Shown here one piece after another: positions 32,843 to 41,215 of a stretch of 64,000 nucleotides of DNA (position 1 is its first letter; every line of letters starts with the position of its first letter). The notes under the pieces are model-generated. The model was not told where the DNA came from, searched no databases, and saw only the letters and a program-made list of their open reading frames with translations. Source of the stretch: Phaeobacter sp. 11ANDIMAR09 (GTDB taxonomy: Bacteria; Pseudomonadota; Alphaproteobacteria; Rhodobacterales; Rhodobacteraceae); the NCBI RefSeq assembly GCF_001294455.1, contig NZ_LIKT01000001.1:1-64000 (forward strand), in the 5' to 3' direction. The position numbers and the translations under genes were made by a program.

Positions 32843-33493
32843 ATGACCCATATCACCTTGATCCGCCACGGGCAGGCAAATACCGAAGCCCGCGATGAAG
32901 TCAGCTATGACCGGTTGAGCGCTCTGGGCCATCAGCAGGCGGCTTGGCTAGGACGTCATCTGGACAGCAGCGGGGCGCATCATCCCCGGGTCTATTGTGG
33001 CACCCTCACTCGCCATATTGAAACCGCAACGGGCATGGGCTGTCACGAGGTCATCCGCGATCCGCGTCTCAACGAGATGGAATATTTCACCATGGCCCAG
33101 GCCATGGAGGCCCAACATGGGCTTGCCATCCCGCAAGAGCGCGAAGGCTTTATTGCGCATTTGCCAAAGGTGTTCAAAGCCTGGTCCGCAGGCGAGATCG
33201 ACAACCCGCCGGAAAGCTGGGAGAGTTTTGAAAGCCGCACCCGCGCGGTCCTGGCTGAGATTGCCGCAGGTGATGGCCCCGCCCTGGTGGTGACCTCAGG
33301 GGGCTTTATCTCGATGGCCATGCGGCAGGCCATGGGGCTGGATACCGATGGGATGGCCCGAATGGCGCTGGCGATCATGAATACCTCGATGCACCGGCTG
33401 TTTCCCATCGGCGGTCACCTAAGCCCGGTGCTATTCAACGCGGTACCGCATCTGGACACAGCGGATCGGCAATACGCGCAAACTCATCTATAA
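32843..33493 (+). CDS. Histidine phosphatase family protein
   Basis: 216 residues with the RHG motif LIRHGQANTEA at the N-terminus (catalytic His) and the second-site region VVTSGGFISMAM in place of the usual His-Gly, as seen in divergent members. The start at 32843 is chosen because the family begins a few residues before RHG; the longer frame to 32543 would add 100 unrelated residues. The substrate is unknown. It precedes the GST gene by 45 bases and may share its transcript. Confidence 0.82.
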   Translation: MTHITLIRHGQANTEARDEVSYDRLSALGHQQAAWLGRHLDSSGAHHPRVYCGTLTRHIETATGMGCHEVIRDPRLNEMEYFTMAQAMEAQHGLAIPQEREGFIAHLPKVFKAWSAGEIDNPPESWESFESRTRAVLAEIAAGDGPALVVTSGGFISMAMRQAMGLDTDGMARMALAIMNTSMHRLFPIGGHLSPVLFNAVPHLDTADRQYAQTHL

Positions 33494-33538
33494 CGGCCAG
33501 ACCCCAATCAGACGCCAAGCCCCAACAGGAGATCTGAC

Positions 33539-34153
33539 ATGCAACTCTATTACGCCTCCGGCACCATTTCGGTTGCTGTAGCCATCGCACTGGAAGAGGC
33601 TGGGCTCGACTATGAGGCCATCAAGATCAGCTTTGCCGACAAAGAACATCTGAGCCCCGCCTATGCGCAGATCAACCCCAAGTCCCGTGTGCCGGCATTG
33701 GCAGTGGAGGGCGGCATCCTGACTGAGACCGGCGCCCTGCTGGACTACATCGCGGATATTGCCCCAGAGGCAGGCCTGCGCCCCAGCGATCCGGTGTTGC
33801 TCGCCCGGATGCGCGAGGTGATGTATTATCTCGCCTCCACCATGCACGTAAACCACGCCCATAAACTGCGCGGCAGTCGCTGGGCCAGTAAGACCTCAAG
33901 CTACAAGGACATGCAGGCCAAGGTGCCCCAGACCATGGCCGACAGCTGCGCCCACCTGAGCCAATACGGGCTGCGCGGCCCCTTTGTCCTGGGCGATGAG
34001 GTCAGCCTGGCAGATTGCTATCTCTATGTGGTTTGCACCTGGCTGGAGGGCGATGGCGTCACCCTTGCAGATTTTCCCAAAATACAGTCCTTCATGACGG
34101 CAATGGAACAGCGCGACTCGGTACGCGCCGTTTATGCCAAGGACATGCTCTAA
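33539..34153 (+). CDS. Glutathione S-transferase family protein
   Basis: 204 residues. The N-terminal thioredoxin-like domain (about 1-76: MQLYYASGTISVAVAIALEE, INPKSRVPALAV, LTETGALLDYIA) and all-helical C-terminal domain are clear. The cis-Pro lies in SRVPAL and the glutathione-binding E-T/S pair in LTETGAL. A ribosome binding site (AGGAGATCTGAC) precedes it. It ends 11 bases before the saccharopine dehydrogenase gene, so it is the likely first gene or a member of that operon; its link to lysine metabolism is unclear. Confidence 0.88.
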   Translation: MQLYYASGTISVAVAIALEEAGLDYEAIKISFADKEHLSPAYAQINPKSRVPALAVEGGILTETGALLDYIADIAPEAGLRPSDPVLLARMREVMYYLASTMHVNHAHKLRGSRWASKTSSYKDMQAKVPQTMADSCAHLSQYGLRGPFVLGDEVSLADCYLYVVCTWLEGDGVTLADFPKIQSFMTAMEQRDSVRAVYAKDML

Positions 34154-34164
34154 AGGATCCCAAA

Positions 34165-35217
34165 ATGACACATCTCTGGGTACGGGCCGAACAGCGCCCC
34201 AATGAAGACCGTGTAGGCCTGACGCCCGAAGGCGCCAAGGCGCTCATGTCAGGCGGCATCAAGGTCACGGTGGAGGAGAGCGCAGTGCGGGCCATCCCCC
34301 TGCAGGGCTACATTGATGCGGGCTGTGAGATCGCGCCAGAGAATTCCTGGCCCACAGCGCCAGCAGACGCCATCATCTTTGGGCTCAAGGAACTGCCAGA
34401 GGATGGCACGCCGCTGCCGCATCGCCACATCATGTTTGGCCATGCCTTCAAAGGTCAGCACTCCGGCAAGGCGCTGCTGGCTCGTTTTGCGGCTGGCGGC
34501 GGTACGCTCTATGATCTGGAGTATCTGGTGGATGAGGCTGGTCGCCGGGTTGCCGCCTTTGGCTATTGGGCGGGCTATGCGGGCGCTGCGGTCACCCTCA
34601 AGAGCTGGTGCGCGCAACAACGGGGCGAGATCTGCGGCCCGGTTGGGGTCTACCCTGGCAAAGAGGCCTTGCTGGCTGAATTGGGTGCAGACCTGAAAGC
34701 CGTACAGGCAGATGTCCCCTCGGCCATTGTTATCGGCGCTATGGGCCGGGTTGGCACCGGTGCCGCAGATCTGTGCGAAGCCATGGGGATCACGGTCACC
34801 AAATGGGACATGGTAGAGACCGCAAGCGGCGGCCCCTTCCCAGAAATCCTGCAGCATGATCTGTTCCTCAATTGCATCTTTGCCCGCCCCGGCACGCCCG
34901 TCTTTGTGCCTGCCGAGGCGCTCACCGCCGCGCGCAAACTAACCGCGATCGGCGATGTGGCCTGTGACCCAGACAGCGATTACAACCCGGTGCCCATCTA
35001 CAATGAGGCCACCAGTTGGGAGGCGCCAGCCCTGCGGGTCGCCAATGATCCGGTGATGGATGTCATGGCGATTGATAACCTGCCCTCGATGCTGCCGGTG
35101 GAGAGCTCTGAAGACTATGCAGCACAGCTGCTGCCCTCGCTGCTGACGCTCACCGATCTGAAGACGGGCGTCTGGGGCCGGGCCGAGGCCACATTCCGCG
35201 ACTTTGTACCCGCCTAA
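34165..35217 (+). CDS. Saccharopine dehydrogenase (NAD+, L-lysine-forming type; LYS1-like)
   Basis: 350 residues resembling alanine/saccharopine dehydrogenases of the LYS1 type: N-terminal RAEQRPNEDRVGLTPEG, HIMFGHAFKGQ and a Rossmann motif IGAMGRVGTGAADL (about 195-208). The enzyme joins L-lysine and 2-oxoglutarate to saccharopine, or the reverse. AAAGGATCCCAAA precedes the ATG at 34165. The stop overlaps the SemiSWEET start by one base (TAATG), and the LYS9-like gene follows, so both steps between lysine and aminoadipate semialdehyde are encoded together. Confidence 0.88.
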   Translation: MTHLWVRAEQRPNEDRVGLTPEGAKALMSGGIKVTVEESAVRAIPLQGYIDAGCEIAPENSWPTAPADAIIFGLKELPEDGTPLPHRHIMFGHAFKGQHSGKALLARFAAGGGTLYDLEYLVDEAGRRVAAFGYWAGYAGAAVTLKSWCAQQRGEICGPVGVYPGKEALLAELGADLKAVQADVPSAIVIGAMGRVGTGAADLCEAMGITVTKWDMVETASGGPFPEILQHDLFLNCIFARPGTPVFVPAEALTAARKLTAIGDVACDPDSDYNPVPIYNEATSWEAPALRVANDPVMDVMAIDNLPSMLPVESSEDYAAQLLPSLLTLTDLKTGVWGRAEATFRDFVPA

Positions 35218-35465
35218 TGGAGCTTTACGTCGGATACATTGCGGCCTTTATGGGGACGATCTGCTGGCTGCCACAGGCCTGGAAGGCCTGGGCCAGTCGC
35301 GATACCTCTGGCCTATCACTGCCTGCGAATCTGATGTTTCTGCTCACCGTCAGCCTGTGGTTCGTCTACGGGCTCATGGTCGGCGACTGGCCGATCATCA
35401 TTGCCAATATCTGCGCCATTCTCATTGTGCTGAGCATTGTCGCTGCCAAACTGCGTTATAAATAA
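35217..35465 (+). CDS. SemiSWEET-family small transporter
   Basis: 82 residues with three membrane helices: LYVGYIAAFMGTICWLPQAW, LPANLMFLLTVSLWFVYGLM and IIIANICAILIVLSIVAAKL. The PQ motif (WLPQAWKAW) marks the PQ-loop/SemiSWEET family, which dimerises to a six-helix channel; studied members move sugars. The start overlaps the stop of the saccharopine dehydrogenase gene and the next gene begins 12 bases after the stop, so it is embedded in the operon. A substrate tied to lysine or saccharopine metabolism, rather than sugar, is suggested by position only. Confidence 0.88.
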   Translation: MELYVGYIAAFMGTICWLPQAWKAWASRDTSGLSLPANLMFLLTVSLWFVYGLMVGDWPIIIANICAILIVLSIVAAKLRYK

Positions 35466-35477
35466 GGGAGAACTCTC

Positions 35478-36620
35478 ATGACTATTCACTGGTGCGGCAC
35501 CGGCCTCTCCGCCATCCCAGGCCTGCGTCGCCTGCTGGAGGCTGGTCACGATGTCGCTGTCTGGAACCGCACCGCCGATAAGGCCCGCGAGGCCGTTGGC
35601 GATCTCACCTCCAACATCCATGTCTTTGACATCAACAACCTGGGCGAAATGCTGAGCCCGGCGGATGTTGTTGTCTCGATGCTGCCCGGTGACTGGCACG
35701 TGCCGCTGGCGGAACTGGCGATCTCAAAAGGGGCGCATTTTGTGTCGTCTTCCTATATCGCGCCAGAAATGCGCGGGCTGAACGACAAGGCCAAAGCGGC
35801 CGGTGTGGCGCTGGTGAACGAAGTTGGCCTGGACCCCGGCATCGATCATCTGATGGCCCATGCCCTGGTGGATGAATACAAGGCCTCCGCCGCCTTTGAT
35901 GCCGCCAATGAGGTCAGCTTTCTGTCCTATTGCGGTGGCATTCCCAAAGTTGCGAACCCGTTTCGCTACAAGTTCAGCTGGTCGCCGCTGGGCGTGCTGA
36001 AAGCCCTGCGTTCGCCGTCAAAATCCATTCGTGATTTCAAAGAGTTCGACGTCGCCCGCCCCTGGGATGCGATCTCTACCTTTGACGCACCATTGCCAAC
36101 ACCCGAGAGCTTCGAGGTCTATCCAAACCGTGATTCCCTGCCCTTCATGGGGCAGTACGAATTTGGCTCGGACTGGCAGGTGAAGGAATTCGTCCGCGGC
36201 ACCCTGCGCCTGAACGGCTGGACCGAGGCCTGGGGGGATGTGTTTAAAGCGGTAGAGACGCTCGAAGGCGACGCTGGCGATGCCCGCCTGAAGGAAATGT
36301 CAGATCAGTTCTGGGAGGAAAACTCCTATGATGAGGGCGAAGCTGACCGGGTTGTGCTCTGTGTTGATCTGAAGGCCGAAAAAGCCGGTGAGACCCTCTG
36401 GCACAAGACCTATGTGATGGATGCCTGGGGGGACGCGCGCGGCACCGCTATGGCACGTCTGGTCTCCTATCCTGTGTCCTATGCCATTGAGGCGGTGATG
36501 AACGGCAAGATCACCCCGGGTGTTCATGCGGCGCCGAGCGATGCTGATCTGGTCGCGGATTGGATGGGCAAGATTGGCAGCCTGGCACAGCACCTGGAGG
36601 TCACCGACCGTCTGGCTTGA
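35478..36620 (+). CDS. Saccharopine dehydrogenase (L-glutamate-forming type; LYS9-like)
   Basis: 380 residues. The N-terminal Rossmann fold begins HWCGTGLSAIPGLRRLLEAGH with a shortened glycine motif, followed by NRTADKAREAV, VVSMLPGDWHVPLAELAI and the GLDPGIDHLMAH segment typical of saccharopine dehydrogenases. It converts saccharopine to glutamate and 2-aminoadipate 6-semialdehyde (or the reverse). AAGGGAGAACTCTC gives a strong ribosome binding site. It is the last gene of the unit; a terminator follows at 36642-36669. Confidence 0.9.
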   Translation: MTIHWCGTGLSAIPGLRRLLEAGHDVAVWNRTADKAREAVGDLTSNIHVFDINNLGEMLSPADVVVSMLPGDWHVPLAELAISKGAHFVSSSYIAPEMRGLNDKAKAAGVALVNEVGLDPGIDHLMAHALVDEYKASAAFDAANEVSFLSYCGGIPKVANPFRYKFSWSPLGVLKALRSPSKSIRDFKEFDVARPWDAISTFDAPLPTPESFEVYPNRDSLPFMGQYEFGSDWQVKEFVRGTLRLNGWTEAWGDVFKAVETLEGDAGDARLKEMSDQFWEENSYDEGEADRVVLCVDLKAEKAGETLWHKTYVMDAWGDARGTAMARLVSYPVSYAIEAVMNGKITPGVHAAPSDADLVADWMGKIGSLAQHLEVTDRLA

Positions 36621-36641
36621 GGCACCTGCCTATCAACGTTC

Positions 36642-36669
36642 AAGGGGCCTGCGCGAGCGGGCCCTTTTT
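36642..36669 (+). terminator. Rho-independent terminator after the saccharopine operon
   Basis: AAGGGGCC (36642-36649) pairs with GGCCCTTT (36660-36667), 8 bp with one G-U pair and a 10-base loop, ending in a run of five T. It lies 22 bases after the stop. Confidence 0.75.
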
Positions 36670-36757
36670 CATTTCTTCAGGGCGCGGTTCTGGATCAGGC
36701 TTGCACTCTCCGGCGCGCTGGTATCCGCTAGCGGAAGTTGCGTTTGGAGTAGCCCTG

Positions 36758-37351
36758 TTGAGTCTCGCGAAAAAATTCACCGCCCCAAAGGGCACGATCC
36801 TGTTCAGCCCAGGCCAAGACTGCCCAGGGTTTGTCATCCTGAAACGGGGCTGCATCAAGGTCACCCTCACTGGCAGCAGTGGTCGCGAGGTGGTGCTTTA
36901 CCGAGTGCATCCCGGCGAGGTCTGCCTGCAGACCTTTACCTGCCTGATCAAAGATCAGACCTATTCCGCCGAGGGCGTCGTTGAGGAAGACCTGCAAGGC
37001 GACTTGATCCCGGCGGGTCAGTTTCGTCAGGTGATGGAACAGGATGAGAGCTTTCGCAATACAGTGCTGACCTCGGTTGCACTGCGGTTCAGCGAATACC
37101 AGCAACTGATCGAAGACGTGGCACTGACGGGGTTTGATGCCCGCCTGGCCAAGGTTCTGCTGCGACTGGCCGATGTGCAGGGAATGGTCCAAGTCACCCA
37201 TACCGCGCTGGCTGCTGAAACCGCATCAGGCCGGGCCTATGTGTCGCGTCGCCTCGCAGAATTTGCCCGCCGGGGCCTGGTCGAACAGCTCCCTGACGGT
37301 GTTCACATCTGCAATGCACCTGAGCTGGCGCAGATTTCGGACCAAAAGTAA
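36758..37351 (+). CDS. Crp/Fnr-family transcriptional regulator
   Basis: About 197 residues from a TTG start at 36758 (LSLAKKFTAPKGTILFSPGQD), preceded by GGAG at 8 bases. The frame is open to an ATG at 36560, but that would overlap the upstream gene and its terminator. It has an N-terminal cyclic-nucleotide-binding-like beta barrel (about 10-120), a long dimer helix and a winged-helix C-terminus (HTALAAETASGRAYVSRRLAEFARRGLVEQ). There is no N-terminal cysteine cluster, so it is not an Fe-S Fnr. A perfect palindrome just downstream is a likely binding site in front of the DUF2892 gene. Confidence 0.82.
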   Translation: MSLAKKFTAPKGTILFSPGQDCPGFVILKRGCIKVTLTGSSGREVVLYRVHPGEVCLQTFTCLIKDQTYSAEGVVEEDLQGDLIPAGQFRQVMEQDESFRNTVLTSVALRFSEYQQLIEDVALTGFDARLAKVLLRLADVQGMVQVTHTALAAETASGRAYVSRRLAEFARRGLVEQLPDGVHICNAPELAQISDQK

Positions 37352-37367
37352 CTTTCTTTACCAAGTT

Positions 37368-37410
37368 GGTGACACTGTCACCGCGCCTCACATCTTCTTT
37401 TTGCTATGCT
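37368..37410 (+). promoter_or_regulatory. Crp/Fnr-type palindrome and promoter before the DUF2892 gene
   Basis: GGTGACA-C-TGTCACC (37368-37382) is a perfect inverted repeat with 7-base arms. A -10-like TATGCT lies at 37405-37410. If transcription starts near 37417, the palindrome centre is at about -42, the position used by class II Crp/Fnr activators, and no good -35 element is seen. The regulator gene ends only 16 bases before it. Confidence 0.55.
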
Positions 37411-37439
37411 TTTGGCAACAGTACAAAAGGAGATCTCTC

Positions 37440-37631
37440 ATGACCAAAAACGAAGGCAAAATTGACCGTACCCTGCGTGTCATCGCTGGTATCGTTCTGC
37501 TCTCACTTGTCTTTATCGGCCCACAGTCGCTTTGGGGTTTGATCGGGATTGTGCCCCTAGCCACCGGCCTTCTGGGCAACTGCCCACTCTATTCAATCCT
37601 GGGTATCAACACCTGCTCGCTGAAAAGCTGA
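37440..37631 (+). CDS. DUF2892 small inner-membrane protein (YgaP-C-like)
   Basis: 63 residues: MTKNEGKIDRTLRVIAG, then two hydrophobic helices (IVLLSLVFIGPQSLWGLIGIV, LATGLLGNCPLYSILGI) and a short C-terminus with CPLYSILGINTC. This is the DUF2892 family, the membrane half of rhodanese-type YgaP proteins; here no rhodanese domain is present. The two cysteines are conserved in the family as I recall. AAAGGAGATCTCTC is a strong ribosome binding site. The adjacent Crp/Fnr regulator and operator suggest dedicated control, possibly in response to sulfur or redox stress. Confidence 0.88.
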   Translation: MTKNEGKIDRTLRVIAGIVLLSLVFIGPQSLWGLIGIVPLATGLLGNCPLYSILGINTCSLKS

Positions 37632-37639
37632 GCCCAGCA

Positions 37640-37700
37640 GGCGCGCCCTTTGGCGGAAGGGGGCGCCCCTTTGCCAGCCCGTATTAAATTCGGGCTGGCA
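37640..37700 (+). terminator. Two tandem hairpins after the DUF2892 gene
   Basis: The first hairpin (37640-37667) has a 10-bp stem with one internal G-G mismatch (arms GGCGC-g-CCCTT and AAGGG-g-GCGCC) and is followed by CCCCTTTG. The second (37672-37700) has a perfect 10-bp stem (TGCCAGCCCG, CGGGCTGGCA) and a 9-base loop. Together they probably end the transcript, though neither has a long T-tract. Confidence 0.55.
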
Positions 37701-37797
37701 GGATCACATCTGCGCCAATTTGCGCTAGATCAAATCACCACGTCCCGGCTTGCCCTATAGGCGCGTTTTCCCAGTCATAGTGAAGGGTATGAAGCCG

Positions 37798-39474
37798 ATG
37801 ATCCGCCCCGCGTCCTCTCCCGAGCATCGCTCCGAACTCTTGATGCCCGCAGGCAACCTGCGCAAGCTCAAGCTCGCCATTCTCTACGGGGCTGATGCGG
37901 TCTATCTGGGCACGCCGGATATGTCCCTGCGCACCAAATCCGAGTTCTCCTTGGAGGAGGTAATCGAGGGCGTGGAATTCTGCCACCAGCATGGGCGGCG
38001 CGCCTATCTGACGCTGAACCTGTTTTCCCACAATAAAGACATCGACAAGCTGGACGAATATATCGAGACCGTCCGCAGGGTGCGCCCTGATGGGTTGATC
38101 ATCGCCGATCCCGGTGTGTTCCAATACGTCAAGGATCGCGCACCAGAGCTGCCGCTGCATATCTCCACCCAAAGCAATATCTGCTCCTGGCTCTCGGTGA
38201 AATTTTGGCAGGATCAGGGGGCTGAGCTTTGCGTTTTGGCCCGCGAGGTTTCCTTTGCCGAGCTGAAAGAGATCCGCGAGAAATGCCCGGATATCAAGCT
38301 GGAAGCCTTTGTGCATGGGGCCATGTGCATGACTTATTCCGGCCGCTGCCTCTTGTCGAACTTCATGGCCGAACGGGGTGCCAATCAGGGCAATTGCGCC
38401 AATTCCTGCCGCTGGAACTATACCTTCCGCATGCGGCTCAAAGACGGCACGGTGCAGGATCTGCAGATCACCGATGACAACGCCGATATGTTCGAATTCC
38501 TGCTCGAAGAGGGCTGCCGCCCCGGTGAGCTGATGCCGATTGAGGAAGACGCGCGCGGCTCATACATCCTCAACTCCAAAGATCTCTGCATCATGCCCAA
38601 GCTGAACGAGTATCTGGAGATCGGCGTTGATAGTCTCAAGGTCGAGGGCCGTGGCAAGTCGGAATACTATTGCGCCATCGTGGCCCGCGCCTATCGCATG
38701 GCGATAGATGACTACTACGCTGACCCCGAAAACTGGGACCCCAAACCCTATATGCGCGAACTGGAAGCGGTCGGGAACCGCGGATATACGCTGGCTTTCC
38801 ACGAGGGACGGCTGACCAATTACGCCCACAATTACGAGCACACAGCCTCATTGGCGCAGTGGGAATATGCCGGGGTTGTCACCGAGGTGACCGAGGATGC
38901 TTTGCTGGTGGAGGTGAAGAACAAGCTGGTAGCGGGCGAGGTTTTGGAATTTGTCTCGCCCATTGCCCGCGAGACCGTCTTGCTGCGGGTCTATGACTTT
39001 GAAAATGCCGCCAGTGGGGCGCGCACCGAGGTGGTGCAGGGCAGCACCAAGACCGTGATCCGCCTGCCCTTCACCCTGTTTGACCATGAAGACATCGACG
39101 ATCTGAAGGCGCGCTTCCCGCAGTACTCCGTCATGCGTAAGGAACGCGCCCTGACAGAGGAACAATGGAACCGGGTGCGTTTTGACAAACTCACTCAGGG
39201 GCTGGAAATCACCGGCAAAGAAAACCCAAAGGCCTATGAGAAACGCCGCGATGCCCTGGCCAAGAGCATCGAAGACGACGGCAATGAGCGCCGCTTCAAA
39301 ACCAATCGCGTCGGGGTCGAGGGCTGTTGCGGCAAGGGCTGCAATGGCTGCATGATCTTCTGGCAGGATGATCAATATGCCCGCGCCCGCGAGGTGCTGC
39401 TGAAACGCAAACAGGGCCAGCAGCTCAGCCGGGCAGAGGCGACCGAGCTGAAGCTGGCTGTGCCGCAGCTTTGA
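37798..39474 (+). CDS. Peptidase U32 family protein
   Basis: About 558 residues. The U32 signature is complete: EAFVHGAMCMTYSGRCLLSN, followed by GNCANSCRW, whose cysteines bind an Fe-S cluster in studied members. A C-terminal CCGKGCNGCMIFW motif adds further cysteines. Despite the name, characterised U32 proteins act in RNA hydroxylation (RlhA) or O2-independent ubiquinone synthesis (UbiU/V); the long form here is closest in layout to the RlhA/YhbU-like group, but I cannot assign one. The start at 37798 has GAAGGG 10 bases upstream; ATG 37789 is too close to it. Confidence 0.82.
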   Translation: MIRPASSPEHRSELLMPAGNLRKLKLAILYGADAVYLGTPDMSLRTKSEFSLEEVIEGVEFCHQHGRRAYLTLNLFSHNKDIDKLDEYIETVRRVRPDGLIIADPGVFQYVKDRAPELPLHISTQSNICSWLSVKFWQDQGAELCVLAREVSFAELKEIREKCPDIKLEAFVHGAMCMTYSGRCLLSNFMAERGANQGNCANSCRWNYTFRMRLKDGTVQDLQITDDNADMFEFLLEEGCRPGELMPIEEDARGSYILNSKDLCIMPKLNEYLEIGVDSLKVEGRGKSEYYCAIVARAYRMAIDDYYADPENWDPKPYMRELEAVGNRGYTLAFHEGRLTNYAHNYEHTASLAQWEYAGVVTEVTEDALLVEVKNKLVAGEVLEFVSPIARETVLLRVYDFENAASGARTEVVQGSTKTVIRLPFTLFDHEDIDDLKARFPQYSVMRKERALTEEQWNRVRFDKLTQGLEITGKENPKAYEKRRDALAKSIEDDGNERRFKTNRVGVEGCCGKGCNGCMIFWQDDQYARAREVLLKRKQGQQLSRAEATELKLAVPQL

Positions 39475-39505
39475 TCAGGCAGGCATGGTGCCTTGACAGA
39501 TCGGC

Positions 39506-39829
39506 CTAGCGGCCGATCACATCCTCTTCGACGTCCTGCACATCCACGCCCAGCGCATCCAGACCTGCCTCGATATTATCCGCCAGATGCGGGGTGCCAA
39601 TCAGATAGTCGGCGGTTGGGACAGTGGCCTCACGCTTGGCGGTCTCGATGGCCTCTGCTAGTTCCTCGGCTTCAAAACTGCCACGTCCGATCCACATGAT
39701 AGCCGTCAGTTCTGCCTGTTCGTCCAATCCCAGACGGTCGACAAAGGCCCGCAACTCCCCCTCGGCACGGCCAAGCTCGCGCGCCATCATGGCAACCTGC
39801 GCCACCCTGCGTGATGAGATCTCAAGCAT
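39506..39829 (-). CDS. DUF3775 family protein
   Basis: 107 residues, acidic and mostly helical (EISSRRVAQVAMMARELG, MWIGRGSFEAEELAEAIE, PHLADNIEAGLDALG), matching DUF3775 as I recall it. No function is known. It converges with the U32 gene (31 bases between the stops) and lies 95 bases after the cyclase gene on the same strand, whose upstream sequence shows nothing remarkable. Confidence 0.75.
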   Translation of the reverse strand: MLEISSRRVAQVAMMARELGRAEGELRAFVDRLGLDEQAELTAIMWIGRGSFEAEELAEAIETAKREATVPTADYLIGTPHLADNIEAGLDALGVDVQDVEEDVIGR

Positions 39830-39924
39830 TGTCTGTCTCCTACTGTTCGCCGCTTGCCCCCATCTGACAGCAGCTGTGGCACAGGGTCTTTGATCTGAGG
39901 CAAAGAAACGACGGAGCTCTTGCC

Positions 39925-41211
39925 TTAGTGCGCCTCGGGCGGCTCCAACTCCCGTCCGAGGATCTCGAGTCCCTGGCTACGCCCGCGCAGGTGAACCGGC
40001 GGCAGCGCAGACCAACCCTCGCGCGCGGGCGCGCTGTCCAGAACCGCAGCCGATGCGATGACCCCAGCTCCGGCGCTCTTTGTCAGCTCCTCCAACCGCG
40101 CCGCCGTATTCACAGTATCGCCAAAGACAGAATACTCCAAACGGTCCACATCCCCAACCACGCCAGAGAACACCTCGCCCAGGTGCAGGCCAATGCCGAT
40201 CCGCACCGAGTTGCGACCCGCCCCGCGGCGCTCTTCGCTCCAGTCCAGCATCTGCTTCAGGATTTCGTCGACACAGTTCAGAGCATGGGTCGAAGCCTCA
40301 TCGCCCTCAAACAGGATCATCGCCGCATCGCCGATAAACTTGTCGATCATGCCGTCATTGTGGCGCACCGCCGCCTGCACCCGGCGCCGAAACTCGCTGA
40401 TATAGGCGCCCACCTCTTCCGGGGCCCGCCCTTCCGACCACTGGGTAAAGCCGCGAATATCGACAAACATCACCACCATCTCCTGCTGCTTGCCCTGGCG
40501 CAGCTCGCTCAGCTCGCCTCTGGCCAGTTGATCCGCCATCTGAGCAGGCAGATACCGCGTCAGATTGGCCCGGGCCTGAGCATCCGCGATCGAACTATGC
40601 AGCAGTTTTCGGGTGCGATAGGCGGCCACCACCAACACGATACCGCCCAGGGCAATCATCACCACCCGCACCATATTCGGCGGGATCATCACCATGTCTT
40701 TCACCCGTTCGGCAATAAAGGGCGTCACCGCCTCGGGTTGCCAGAACGTAAGCCAGACCAGACCTCCCACCGTCAGGATCACACAATAGGCCTGCAGGTA
40801 GGGGTTAAAGCGCAGCACCGCAAACCCCAGAATAACCGGGATCAACCAGGTTGGCGGCAGCAGAAAGGTCAACTCTCCGGGCAACCCGGTATTGGCCAAT
40901 CCCATCCAGGTGTTCACCAGCATAAAGACGCAGTCCGCCGTGACCGCAGGCCAGACCATCCAGCGTCGGAACCGCCCAGAGATCGCCAGCCAATACGACA
41001 GCCCCCCCAGAACAAAATACGACACCAAAGTTATAAATGCCAAGGCCCACTGAATTCTAAGATAGGGCTGCTGCGCTCCTTCGCCGTGCACCACAAAGAA
41101 AAAGGCAATCAACAGGCAAAGCGCCACACCAATCCGGAGCATCGCCACAACGCGCTCCACCTTTACCTCGGCCCGGTGCAGCAGGGCAGTGTCGAGAGAT
41201 TGGCGTGTCAT
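39925..41211 (-). CDS. Membrane-bound class III adenylate/guanylate cyclase
   Basis: 428 residues. Five to six membrane helices fill the N-terminal half (about 20-215) and a class III cyclase catalytic domain the C-terminal half (about 235-425). The metal-binding aspartates are in VMFVDIRGFTQWSEG and GDAAMILFEGD; the SVFGDTVNTAARLE stretch carries the base- and transition-state-contacting residues. The product is probably cAMP. The start at 41211 (MTRQSLDT) is preferred to the open frame to 41274, which overlaps rmuC. It follows rmuC by 4 bases, so mutL, rmuC and the cyclase gene probably share a transcript. Confidence 0.9.
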   Translation of the reverse strand: MTRQSLDTALLHRAEVKVERVVAMLRIGVALCLLIAFFFVVHGEGAQQPYLRIQWALAFITLVSYFVLGGLSYWLAISGRFRRWMVWPAVTADCVFMLVNTWMGLANTGLPGELTFLLPPTWLIPVILGFAVLRFNPYLQAYCVILTVGGLVWLTFWQPEAVTPFIAERVKDMVMIPPNMVRVVMIALGGIVLVVAAYRTRKLLHSSIADAQARANLTRYLPAQMADQLARGELSELRQGKQQEMVVMFVDIRGFTQWSEGRAPEEVGAYISEFRRRVQAAVRHNDGMIDKFIGDAAMILFEGDEASTHALNCVDEILKQMLDWSEERRGAGRNSVRIGIGLHLGEVFSGVVGDVDRLEYSVFGDTVNTAARLEELTKSAGAGVIASAAVLDSAPAREGWSALPPVHLRGRSQGLEILGRELEPPEAH

Positions 41212-41215
41212 ATTT

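Noticed and set aside
34015-34164. 50-codon upstream extension of the LYS1-like gene
   Set aside because: It lies inside the GST gene; a good ribosome binding site and the family N-terminus place the start at 34165.
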